Source: Lipingzhangella_A rawalii (GTDB lineage: Bacteria; Actinomycetota; Actinomycetes; Streptosporangiales; Streptosporangiaceae). Taken from it: a stretch of DNA of 64,000 nt. The translations under genes and the position numbers were made by a program. Numbering within the stretch: the stretch's first letter is position 1; each line of letters begins with the position of its first letter. The stretch spans positions 310,001-374,000 of the forward strand of contig NZ_JAVLVT010000010.1 of assembly GCF_031628175.1 (NCBI RefSeq). The letters are read 5' to 3'. Under the pieces are notes generated by a model, which saw nothing but the letters and a program-made list of their open reading frames with translations, did not search any database and was not told where the DNA came from. Positions 57,076 to 64,000 of this stretch are shown one piece after another.

Positions 57076-57113
57076 CGAATGTGGCCCGCACCCGGAGGTG
57101 CGGGCCACATTCG
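57076..57113 (-). terminator. Strong intrinsic terminator of cspA
   Basis: A perfect stem of 17 base pairs (57076-57092 with 57097-57113) around the loop CGGA is followed on the minus strand by TGCTTTTTCG. It is the clearest rho-independent terminator in the window. It lies 17 nt past the CspA stop. Confidence 0.88.
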
Positions 57114-57129
57114 TTGAATTACGCCAGCG

Positions 57130-57333
57130 TCAGGCGGGGACGATGTTCTCCGCCTGCAGGCCCTTCTGGCCCTGCGTGACGTCGAAGTTCACCTTCTGGC
57201 CTTCGAGCAGCTCGCGGAAGCCAGAGGCCTGGATGTTCGAGAAGTGGGCGAAGACGTCAGCGCCGCCGTCCACCTGCTCGATGAAGCCGAAGCCCTTGTC
57301 CGCGTTGAACCACTTCACGGTGCCAGTTGCCAA
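57130..57333 (-). CDS. cspA: Cold-shock protein CspA family
   Basis: A 67-residue cold-shock domain protein. KWFNADKGFGFIEQ and DVFAHFSNI are the RNP1 and RNP2 RNA-binding motifs. It is the full length of the family and acts as an RNA chaperone. The start is TTG 57333, with AAGGAG nine bases upstream; no ATG or GTG fits. Downstream is a perfect hairpin terminator. The more than 250-bp AT-rich upstream region could be a long leader, as in other cspA genes. Confidence 0.93.
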   Translation of the reverse strand: MATGTVKWFNADKGFGFIEQVDGGADVFAHFSNIQASGFRELLEGQKVNFDVTQGQKGLQAENIVPA

Positions 57334-57824
57334 AATAAATCTCCTTCAGGGTGAATCCCGAGTCCCACACCGCGTGAAACCCGGAGTTGCCGTCATGATC
57401 ACCCGTCCGGAAGCACCGAAATACATGAACACCCTACGCGGGCATGCATGGAGAATCCTGAAAATCCATTGGGAACCACAACTGCAGCTGTCGGCCAGCG
57501 TAGCACGGAAGCGCATACTGTCAACACGACAAACAGATCGTAGCCGATCGACGCATCATCTCTGTGGATGCCCACGAATAAATTCCATGGTGGACACCGT
57601 AGATTTTTTGTCCGGCCGAGACCTGGACGAGCGTCCCAGCCGCCGCGGGCTCGCGCCGCGCCGCGAGTACTCCGGCGCTGCACCATGCTGCGGGGGCAGC
57701 GCCATGCGCCGCACCGGAGTCGCCGAAGTACCGACGTGCACCGCACCTGCTCCCGCTCGGACACCCCCAGGGTTCTGCTCTCGCCCCGCGCCGTGTCCCG
57801 GGATCTGCCCCTCGTGTTAAGGTT
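57334..57824. other. Upstream region of cspA and the ABC operon
   Basis: About 490 bases with no supportable gene. The part next to cspA (57334-57600) is AT-richer, fitting a long cspA leader and promoter. The part near 57800 leads into the ABC operon operator. Confidence 0.45.
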
Positions 57825-57847
57825 AATGGTTATGATAACCATTTTCA
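57825..57847. promoter_or_regulatory. Palindrome overlapping a Zur-like box
   Basis: AATGGTTAT-G-ATAACCATT (57825-57843) is a perfect 9-bp inverted repeat. Overlapping it, TGATAACCATTTTCA (57833-57847) differs at few positions from the Zur-type 7-1-7 consensus TGAAAATGATTTTCA, as I recall it. A -10-like TATGAT (57831-57836) sits inside, so binding would block the ABC operon. Zinc or nickel control is inferred. Confidence 0.55.
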
Positions 57848-57851
57848 TCGG

Positions 57852-59420
57852 ATGTGTGTCGTGACCAGCCACGACAAGATGCGCACCCCCGGGCGCGGCG
57901 TGGGCCGGCGGGGGTTCCTGGCCGGGTCGCTGGGACTCGCCGCCGCGGCTGCTCTCGGCAGCACCCTGGCCGCGTGCTCGCGGGGCGCGGACGGCGCCGC
58001 GGGCGGTCTCCTGCGCGTGGGAGCCGCCGGCGCGGCCACAGAGACCCTCAACGTGCCCCTCGCCTCAGCGATGTCCGACTACATCGCCATGTTCGCCCTG
58101 TTCGACCCACTCGTGGTGACCCAGGGCGACGAGGTGGTCCTCCGGCTTGCCGAGGACATCGAGGCCAACGACGACGCGACCGAGTACACGATCCGGATCC
58201 GCACCGGGGTCGAGTTCCACGACGGGCGCCCCTGTACCGCCGAGGACGTTGCCTACAGCCTCACCACCCTCGCCGACCCGGAAGCGAGCCCGAACTTCGC
58301 GCAGTTCTACGCGGACCTGGACGTCGAGAACTTCGAGGTGCTCGACGAGCACACCCTTCGCGTCCCCCTGCACCGCCCCCGCGCCGACTTCGTGGCCGCC
58401 GGCCTGGCCGTGTTCTCGCTGGTGTTCCCGGATGGCACCAGCGACGACGACTGGGAGGACGGAATCGGCACCGGTCCCTTCCGCCTGTCCTCTACCGACG
58501 GGGGTACCCGACTCCTGGAACGCAACGACAACTACTGGGACGAGACCGCCGCCCTGGACGAGGTCGAGATCCGCTCCATCGACGATGCCGAAACCCGCAT
58601 GGAGGCACTGCGCGGTGGCGAGATCGACTACGCCCACGCGATCAGCCCGGCCGACGCCGCCACCGCGGAGGAGGACGACTCCCTGCAGATCGTGCGGGGC
58701 GGTCCGTCCGACTCGGGGATCCTGGCGCTGCACATGAACCTGCAGCAGGAACCCTTCGACGACCCCGACGTCCGGCTGGCCATGAAGCTGCTGGTGGACC
58801 GGCAGGCGATGATCGACACGATCCTCTACGGCGAGGGGACGGTGGGCAACGACGTCGTCGGACAGGGGCTCGCCGGGTTCAACGAGGACCTTCCGCAACG
58901 CGAGCGCGACGTCGACCGGGCCCGCGACCTGCTGGAGTCGGCCGGAGTCTCCAGCGTGACCCTGCGGGTGGCCGAGCTGTCCCCGGGAATGGTCGACGCG
59001 GCGCACCTGCTGGCCGAGCAGGCAGCGGAGGCCGGCCTGACCGTCGAGATCGACGAGGACTCCGCCGACACCTACTACTCCGACATGGAGGCGCTGCTCA
59101 ACACGCCGTTCCAGTCCATGTTCTGGGCCAACCGGCCGGCGACGGCACACGTCGCCGGGTTCACCGGCTCCCGCGGTGGGTTCAACGTCACCGGTCTGAC
59201 CACCGAGGCCTACGACGAGCTCCTGGACGACATGCAGGCGACCACGGACGACGGCGACCGCCAGCGGGCCCTCGACGAGCTCCAGGAGTACCTCTGGGAG
59301 AACGGCGGTGACGTCATCTGGGGCTTCGCCGGGCAGCTGGACGCCACACTGCCCGAGGTCGAGGGCATCGACTACATCCAGTCCCTGCCCCGCTTGGAGC
59401 GCGTCTCGAGGACGTCGTGA
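57852..59420 (+). CDS. ABC transporter substrate-binding lipoprotein (SBP family 5)
   Basis: A 522-residue family-5 solute-binding protein (nickel/oligopeptide type). A twin-Arg start (GRRGFLAGSLGL) and lipobox LAAC lie near residue 41, so it is probably a Tat-exported lipoprotein. TYTIRIRTGVEFHDGRP-like and AEDVAYSLTTLADPE blocks mark the family. It has few His residues at the positions used by NikA, so direct nickel binding is not evident. ATG 57852 or GTG 57861 can start it. It is the first gene of a tightly overlapped five-gene operon. Confidence 0.85.
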   Translation: MCVVTSHDKMRTPGRGVGRRGFLAGSLGLAAAAALGSTLAACSRGADGAAGGLLRVGAAGAATETLNVPLASAMSDYIAMFALFDPLVVTQGDEVVLRLAEDIEANDDATEYTIRIRTGVEFHDGRPCTAEDVAYSLTTLADPEASPNFAQFYADLDVENFEVLDEHTLRVPLHRPRADFVAAGLAVFSLVFPDGTSDDDWEDGIGTGPFRLSSTDGGTRLLERNDNYWDETAALDEVEIRSIDDAETRMEALRGGEIDYAHAISPADAATAEEDDSLQIVRGGPSDSGILALHMNLQQEPFDDPDVRLAMKLLVDRQAMIDTILYGEGTVGNDVVGQGLAGFNEDLPQRERDVDRARDLLESAGVSSVTLRVAELSPGMVDAAHLLAEQAAEAGLTVEIDEDSADTYYSDMEALLNTPFQSMFWANRPATAHVAGFTGSRGGFNVTGLTTEAYDELLDDMQATTDDGDRQRALDELQEYLWENGGDVIWGFAGQLDATLPEVEGIDYIQSLPRLERVSRTS

Positions 59421-60406
59421 GCATCCGCCCCCTGGGTATGGCCGTGCTGCGTGCCCTGGGCGGCGGATGTGTCCTGCTGCTCGGGGCCAGCGCGGTCACC
59501 TTCCTGGCGGTCGAGGTACTGCCGGGTGATCCGGCGACCCAGGCGCTCGGCATGAACGCCGATCCGGAACGGGTCGCGGCGCTACGCGCGGAGCTGGGCC
59601 TGGACCGGCCCGTGCCGGAGCGCTACCTGGAATGGCTTGCGGGGCTGGTCCGTGGCGACCTGGGCACCAGCGCCATCACGGGGCAGGCCGTGGGGCCGAT
59701 CGTGGCCGAACACGCCGCACGCAGCCTGGTCCTGGGCGGCTGCGCACTGGCACTCGTGCTCTGCGTGGCCATCCCCGCCGGCGTCGTGGCGGGGAGCCGT
59801 CCGGGCTCCCCGCCGGACCGGGCTGCCTCGCTGGGCGCCGTGGTGCTGCTGTCCGTACCCGAATTCGTGCTGGCGGCGGTCCTCGTCGCGGTGTTCGCCC
59901 ACGGCCTGGGCTGGCTGCCCCCGGTCTCGCTCGTCGGCGGAGGGCTGGATGTCCTGCGGGAACCGGAGAAGCTCGTGCTCCCGGCAGTCACCCTGGCCGC
60001 GGTGGCCGGCGCGTTCGTGCTGCGGCTGACCCGTGCCGCCACGGCGGAGGCGGCGACCTCTGCCCACGTCGAGTCGGCCCGGATCGCCGGCATACCGGAG
60101 ATTCGCGTGTTGTGCCGGCACCTGGTGCCGTCGGTGCGCGCCCCCGTGGCCCAGGCGGTGGCGCTCGCCGTGCCCTACCTCGTCGGGGGTGCGCTGCTGG
60201 TGGAGACCGCCTTCGGATATCCGGGGCTGGCCGCCCTGGTCGCCGAGGGCCTCGCGCGCCGCGACGCGGTGCTGGTGGGAGGAGCGGCGATGGTGCTGGC
60301 CACGACCGCGGTGGTGGGTTTCTTCGCCGCGGAACTGGTCGCGCGGCCCCCACGGCGCCGCCCAGGTGGTGTGGCCGTCGCGAGCGGCGCGGGAGCTCGG
60401 CGGTGA
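59417..60406 (+). CDS. ABC permease, DppB/NikB type
   Basis: A 329-residue permease with six helices. The start VTFLAVEVLPGDPATQALG, the DRPVPERYLEWLAGLVRGDLG periplasmic loop, the EAA-like loop with ARIAGIPEIRVLCRHLVPS, and GALLVETAFGYPGLAALV are typical of DppB/NikB. Its GTG overlaps the SBP stop (GTGA). It pairs with the DppC/NikC-type permease gene that overlaps its own stop. Confidence 0.88.
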   Translation: MSIRPLGMAVLRALGGGCVLLLGASAVTFLAVEVLPGDPATQALGMNADPERVAALRAELGLDRPVPERYLEWLAGLVRGDLGTSAITGQAVGPIVAEHAARSLVLGGCALALVLCVAIPAGVVAGSRPGSPPDRAASLGAVVLLSVPEFVLAAVLVAVFAHGLGWLPPVSLVGGGLDVLREPEKLVLPAVTLAAVAGAFVLRLTRAATAEAATSAHVESARIAGIPEIRVLCRHLVPSVRAPVAQAVALAVPYLVGGALLVETAFGYPGLAALVAEGLARRDAVLVGGAAMVLATTAVVGFFAAELVARPPRRRPGGVAVASGAGARR

Positions 60407-61254
60407 GTCCGCAACCAGGCGCACCAACGCCACACCTGGTACTGCGACGGGCCCGGCGCTGGGGTGCCTGGGTTCCACTGGCTCTGCCGGGGCTGCTCGC
60501 CATCGCCCTCGCCGTGGGCGGCCCCCTGGTGGTCGCCGGCGACCCCCCGACCTCGCTCGGCCAGCCGTTCCAGCCGCCCGGCCCGGACCTGCCGCTGGGG
60601 ACCGACCACCGGGGACGCGACGTGTGGGCGGTGGTGTGCGGCGCCGGCACGGGTCTGATCCTCCTACCGCTCCTGGCTACCGCACTGAGCACCGGGATCG
60701 GCACCACCTTGGGCATGCTGGCGGGCTGGCACGGCGGCCGGGTGGAGGCACTCGCCCTACGGGCCGCCGAGCTCGTCCTGGTGATCCCCCCGCTACTGGT
60801 GACCCTCCTGGTGCTGCACGCGGCGGGCGACGCCAGCGCCGTTGTCCTGGTTGCCCTGATCACCGTCCTGGGCACCCCGGCCACGACCCGCTTCACGTGG
60901 GCGGCGACCACGGCCGTCGTGGCGCGGGGCTACGTGGAGCACGCGGCTGCGCTGGGCGAGCGCACCACGGTGCTGCTGTGCCGCGAAGTGCTGCCGACCA
61001 TCGCCGCTCCCGTGCTCGCCGACGCCGGGCTGCGCCTCGTGGGCGCGGTCTACCTCACCGCCTCCATCGGGTTTCTCGGCCTGGGTGGCCCGGTCCTCGG
61101 GGAGAACTGGGGAGCCATGGTTGCCGAGAACCTGGTCGGCGCCTCCCTCAACCCGTGGGCCGCCCTGGTGCCGGCCGCGTGCATCGTCGCCTTCGCCACC
61201 TCGGTGAACCTCGTCGCCGACCGGCTCGCCGACCGATTCCGGAGGTCCTGGTGA
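60403..61254 (+). CDS. ABC permease, DppC/NikC type
   Basis: A 283-residue permease. LGTDHRGRDVWAVVCGAGTG is the N-terminal signature of DppC/NikC. The EAA loop is EHAAALGERTTVLLCREVLPT, and GFLGLGGPVLGENWGAMVAEN follows. GTG 60403 overlaps the preceding stop by GTGA, and its own stop overlaps the next GTG. It forms the translocation pore with the DppB/NikB-type subunit. Confidence 0.88.
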   Translation: MSPQPGAPTPHLVLRRARRWGAWVPLALPGLLAIALAVGGPLVVAGDPPTSLGQPFQPPGPDLPLGTDHRGRDVWAVVCGAGTGLILLPLLATALSTGIGTTLGMLAGWHGGRVEALALRAAELVLVIPPLLVTLLVLHAAGDASAVVLVALITVLGTPATTRFTWAATTAVVARGYVEHAAALGERTTVLLCREVLPTIAAPVLADAGLRLVGAVYLTASIGFLGLGGPVLGENWGAMVAENLVGASLNPWAALVPAACIVAFATSVNLVADRLADRFRRSW

Positions 61255-62795
61255 CCCACCCGCTCCTGTCCGTCGACCAGCTCACCGTTACGGACTCCTC
61301 CGGAACGCCGGTGCTGAGCGAGTGCTCCCTGCGGTTGGATCCGGGCGCGAGTCTCGGCATCGTCGGCGACTCCGGAGCCGGTAAGACCACGCTCGGGCTC
61401 GCCACGCTGGGCGCGCTGCGGCCGGGCCTGCACTGGACCGGGGGCCGCGTGCTGCTGTCCGGGACGGATGTCCGCACCCTGCCGGAGCGCAGACGGCGGC
61501 GCCTGCGCCGGAACACCGTCGCCTGGCTGAGCCAGGATCCGGCCGCGGCGCTCACCCCGACCATGCCCGTGGGCCGGCAGATCGCCGAGATGCTGGAGGG
61601 TGCCGGACCGGCGGCGGTGGAGCAGCGGCTGCGGGCGGTGGCGCTGCCGGATGACCGCGCGTTCCAGCGGCGCCGACCCGGCGAGCTCTCGGGTGGGCAG
61701 CAGCGGCGCCTCGCGCTGGCCCGTGCCCTTGCGGCGCGGCCGCGGCTGCTGATCCTGGACGAGCCGACCGCCGGGCTGGATCGGGCCACGGCCGAGGTGC
61801 TGGTCGCGGAGATCGAGCGGCTGCGCCGCGAGCTCGGGTTCGCCCTCCTGCTGATCTCCCACGACGCGCAGCTGGTGGAACGGATGTGCGCGGCGACCCT
61901 GCGGCTGCGTCCACCCGGGAGCCCGGACCGCGGCGCCCCTGGCGCGGCACGCGGCGCACCCCCGCGGGTGGCACATGACCGCCCGCGTCCCGGACCGCCG
62001 CGCTCGTCCGCGCCCCTGCTGGAGGTGGCGGATCTCAGCGCCCGACAGGGCACCACCGAGGTGCTGGCGGGTCTGGACTTCTCACTGGCCGAGGGGGATG
62101 CCGTTGCCCTGCTCGGTGCGAGCGGCGCCGGTAAGTCGACCCTGGCGCGGGTCCTCGCCGGTCTGCACGTGCCCAGTGGGGGCCGGGTCAGCCTGGCCGG
62201 CGAGCCGCTGGTGGCGCGCGCCCCGCAGCGGGCGGCACACCAGCGGGCCGCGATCCAGCTGGTCGCACAGGACCCGTTCGGCGCCCTGCATCCGCGGCGC
62301 AGCGTGCGGGCCTCGGTGGCCCGTCCCGCGCACCTGCTGCGTGGGCTGTCGCGTGCGGGGGCCCGCGCGGAGGCCGACCAGCTGCTGGGCCAGGTGGGCC
62401 TGCCGTCCGAGTTGGCCGACCGCCGCCCACAGGAGCTGTCCGGGGGCCAGCGTCAGCGGGTGGCGCTGGCGCGGGCCCTGGCGGCCGGTCCCCGCCTGCT
62501 CGTGTGTGACGAGGCGACGTCCGCACTGGACGCGGAGACCGCCGCGGCCATGGTCGACCTGATCGATGACCTGCGCGCGGACCGTGGGTTGGCCGTCCTG
62601 CACATCACGCACGACGTCGGCGTCGCACGTCGCGGAACCGAGCGGACGCTGGTGCTGCACGCGGGAGTGATCGTCGAGGACGGTGCCACCACCGACGTTC
62701 TCGACCATCCGCGCACCGCGGCCAGTGCCGCCCTGGTCGGCGTTCCCGCGCTGCGCGGGGTCCCCGCCGGAGCGTCCATCCGAGGAGAGGAGTAG
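61251..62795 (+). CDS. Fused double ATPase of the nickel/peptide ABC importer
   Basis: A 514-residue protein with two ABC cassettes in one chain (DppD-DppF or NikD-NikE fused). The first has GDSGAGKTT, LSGGQQRRLALA and LLILDEPTAGLD; the second has GASGAGKST, LSGGQRQRVALA and LLVCDEATSALD. A Pro/Arg-rich linker (about residues 225-260) joins them. It should power the two permeases. GTG 61251 follows GGAGG and overlaps the upstream stop. Fusion of the two ATPases is less common than separate genes. Confidence 0.88.
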   Translation: MTHPLLSVDQLTVTDSSGTPVLSECSLRLDPGASLGIVGDSGAGKTTLGLATLGALRPGLHWTGGRVLLSGTDVRTLPERRRRRLRRNTVAWLSQDPAAALTPTMPVGRQIAEMLEGAGPAAVEQRLRAVALPDDRAFQRRRPGELSGGQQRRLALARALAARPRLLILDEPTAGLDRATAEVLVAEIERLRRELGFALLLISHDAQLVERMCAATLRLRPPGSPDRGAPGAARGAPPRVAHDRPRPGPPRSSAPLLEVADLSARQGTTEVLAGLDFSLAEGDAVALLGASGAGKSTLARVLAGLHVPSGGRVSLAGEPLVARAPQRAAHQRAAIQLVAQDPFGALHPRRSVRASVARPAHLLRGLSRAGARAEADQLLGQVGLPSELADRRPQELSGGQRQRVALARALAAGPRLLVCDEATSALDAETAAAMVDLIDDLRADRGLAVLHITHDVGVARRGTERTLVLHAGVIVEDGATTDVLDHPRTAASAALVGVPALRGVPAGASIRGEE

Positions 62796-62805
62796 GTGAC
62801 CTGCA

Positions 62806-64000
62806 ATGACCACCGACACCGATGCGGGCGCGGAACCCGTCCCGGGGCAGGCCCGGACGCCAGTGGACGACGAGGCCGCCCCGGACCCGGAGCCCGCCGC
62901 CCGCGGCTCGGGCGCGTTCGCGGTGCTGCTGTCGTTCACGCGCGAGGAGGCGGGACGCTACGTGCTGGCCACCGTGCTGGCCACGCTGGGGACGCTGTGC
63001 CAGCTCGGGCCGTTCTTCGTGATCTACCTGGCGATCCGGGACCTGGTCGCGGGCGAGGCGACCCTGTCCAGCATGCTGACCCAGGCCGGGGCGGCGCTGC
63101 TGTTCCTGCTCGCCTACTACGCGCTGAGCGCGGTGTCCACGCTGGTGTCCCACCGGGCGGCCTTCCGGACGCTGGCGCGGTTGCGGACGCGGATCGGCCA
63201 GCGGCTCACCCGGGTGCCGATGGGTCGGGTGACGGGAAGCCGCTCCGGCACCATCCAGCGCACCCTCACCGATGAGGTCGAGCGGCTCGAGGGCTTCCTG
63301 GCACACGCCGTTCCCGAGGCCACGGGAGCGGTCGTGGCGGTGCTGGCCACCACGGTGTGGATGTTCCTCATCGACTGGAGGCTGGCGCTCGCGGCGGTGG
63401 CCTGCCTCGCCGCGTCCCTGTGGCTGTCGGGCCGCGCCGTGCACAGCAGCCAGCAGCTCATGGGGGGCTACCTGGCGGCGATGGCCCGCATGAACGGCTC
63501 CGTGGTGGAGATGGTGCGCGGCATGCCCATCGTGCGGACCTTCAACCGCACCGGCGACACCTTCACCGAGACCCGGGACGCGATCCGGGCCGCCGCCGAG
63601 TACCAGGCCGACTGGGGGCTGCGGTTGCTTCCCGCGTTCACCGCCTCCTTCACGCTGGCCGCCTCGCCCGCGCTCACCGTGGTCCCGGTCGGCCTGCTGC
63701 TGTGGACCACGGACAGCATCGCCCTGGCCGACCTGCTCTTCTTCTTCGTGCTCGGCCTCGGGTACGGGGCCCAGGTCACCACCCTGGTCCGCTTCAGCGC
63801 CCAGGCCAGCGAGCTGGGCCATGCCGCGCGGGTGGTGCGGGAGTTGAAGGCGGCCGAGGAGCTTCCCGAGGGTGATGCCCCCGCGGATCCCGGCGACGGC
63901 TCCGTCGAGTTCGTGGACGTGTCCTTCCGCTACCCGGGGGCGACCCGCGCGGCGCTGCACGGGGTGAGCTTCCGCGCCGATCCGGGAACCGTGACCGCGC
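62806..64000 (+). CDS. ABC exporter-fold permease-ATPase, IrtA/YbtP-like (partial)
   Basis: The first 398 residues of a fused membrane-ATPase ABC protein; the frame is open at the window end. Six helices fill residues about 35-320, with the HRAAFRTLARLRTRIGQRL loop typical of siderophore/metallophore importers of the IrtAB/YbtPQ group. The nucleotide domain begins VEFVDVSFRYPGATRAALHG, just before the Walker A. It starts 10 nt after the double-ATPase gene. A partner half-transporter is expected beyond the edge. The importer direction is inference. Confidence 0.8.
   Translation, partial: MTTDTDAGAEPVPGQARTPVDDEAAPDPEPAARGSGAFAVLLSFTREEAGRYVLATVLATLGTLCQLGPFFVIYLAIRDLVAGEATLSSMLTQAGAALLFLLAYYALSAVSTLVSHRAAFRTLARLRTRIGQRLTRVPMGRVTGSRSGTIQRTLTDEVERLEGFLAHAVPEATGAVVAVLATTVWMFLIDWRLALAAVACLAASLWLSGRAVHSSQQLMGGYLAAMARMNGSVVEMVRGMPIVRTFNRTGDTFTETRDAIRAAAEYQADWGLRLLPAFTASFTLAASPALTVVPVGLLLWTTDSIALADLLFFFVLGLGYGAQVTTLVRFSAQASELGHAARVVRELKAAEELPEGDAPADPGDGSVEFVDVSFRYPGATRAALHGVSFRADPGTVTA

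Overview
The window is a stretch of high-GC actinomycete chromosome. GC-rich codons, many GTG starts, GTGA/ATGA gene overlaps and families typical of soil actinobacteria (WYL, HxlR, ArsR and TetR regulators, DrrAB, PCD-VOC fusion, P1B-5 ATPase, class I terpene synthase, EtfAB) support this. A Nocardiopsaceae-like organism is my guess; no rRNA or marker gene confirms it. I see no tRNA, rRNA or CRISPR array.

Layout. 0.4-12.5 kb: housekeeping and accessory genes. These are a PutP-type symporter, an ArsR-controlled locus (AHSA1 protein, VOC protein, DrrAB exporter whose ATPase is frameshifted), a DoxX gene (copy 1), a PCD-VOC fusion, a decayed glycosyltransferase, an alkylsulfatase under a WYL regulator, RidA and a DUF488 protein. 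Relics of a TetR gene and an IS3-type transposase lie at 2.1-2.8 kb. 12.6-17.2 kb: an AT-richer terpene island (acyl-CoA oxidase-like gene, a decayed gene, a class I terpene synthase), bracketed by 45-bp direct repeats made from the 3' end of the adjoining TetR gene. 17.2-19.5 kb: that TetR gene facing a three-gene unit (one-helix protein, DUF2269 membrane protein, alpha/beta hydrolase lacking its nucleophile).

19.8-43.9 kb: an apparent dormancy or low-oxygen island. It holds two universal stress proteins, a P1B-5 metal ATPase with a hemerythrin domain, a P2-type cation ATPase, PEP synthase, two CBS-BON proteins, an FNT (formate/nitrite) channel, a GH65 phosphorylase with a beta-phosphoglucomutase, and a GNAT-acyl-CoA synthetase fusion. 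Six promoter regions here carry a shared site of the form GGnCCAAnGGnCC, which suggests one regulon; its regulator is not in the window. Inside the island lie an unrelated HAD/TetR pair with a 36-bp perfect palindromic operator, a transposase relic, an SDR gene and the second DoxX copy. The 688-bp DoxX block looks identical to copy 1, 27 kb away.

44-57 kb: HxlR/FrnE-DsbA pair, FMN reductase, an EtfB-EtfA-linked dimethylglycine/sarcosine dehydrogenase-like enzyme, an AraC-VOC-UvrA-like operon, and a cold-shock group (MerR regulator, DEAD-box helicase, CspA with a TTG start and strong terminator). 57.8-64 kb: a translationally coupled SBP-5/nickel-peptide ABC importer (lipoprotein, two permeases, fused double ATPase) followed by the start of an IrtA/YbtP-like ABC protein cut by the window edge. 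A 19-bp palindrome overlapping a Zur-like box lies just before the first gene, so I infer a zinc- or nickel-responsive metallophore uptake system.
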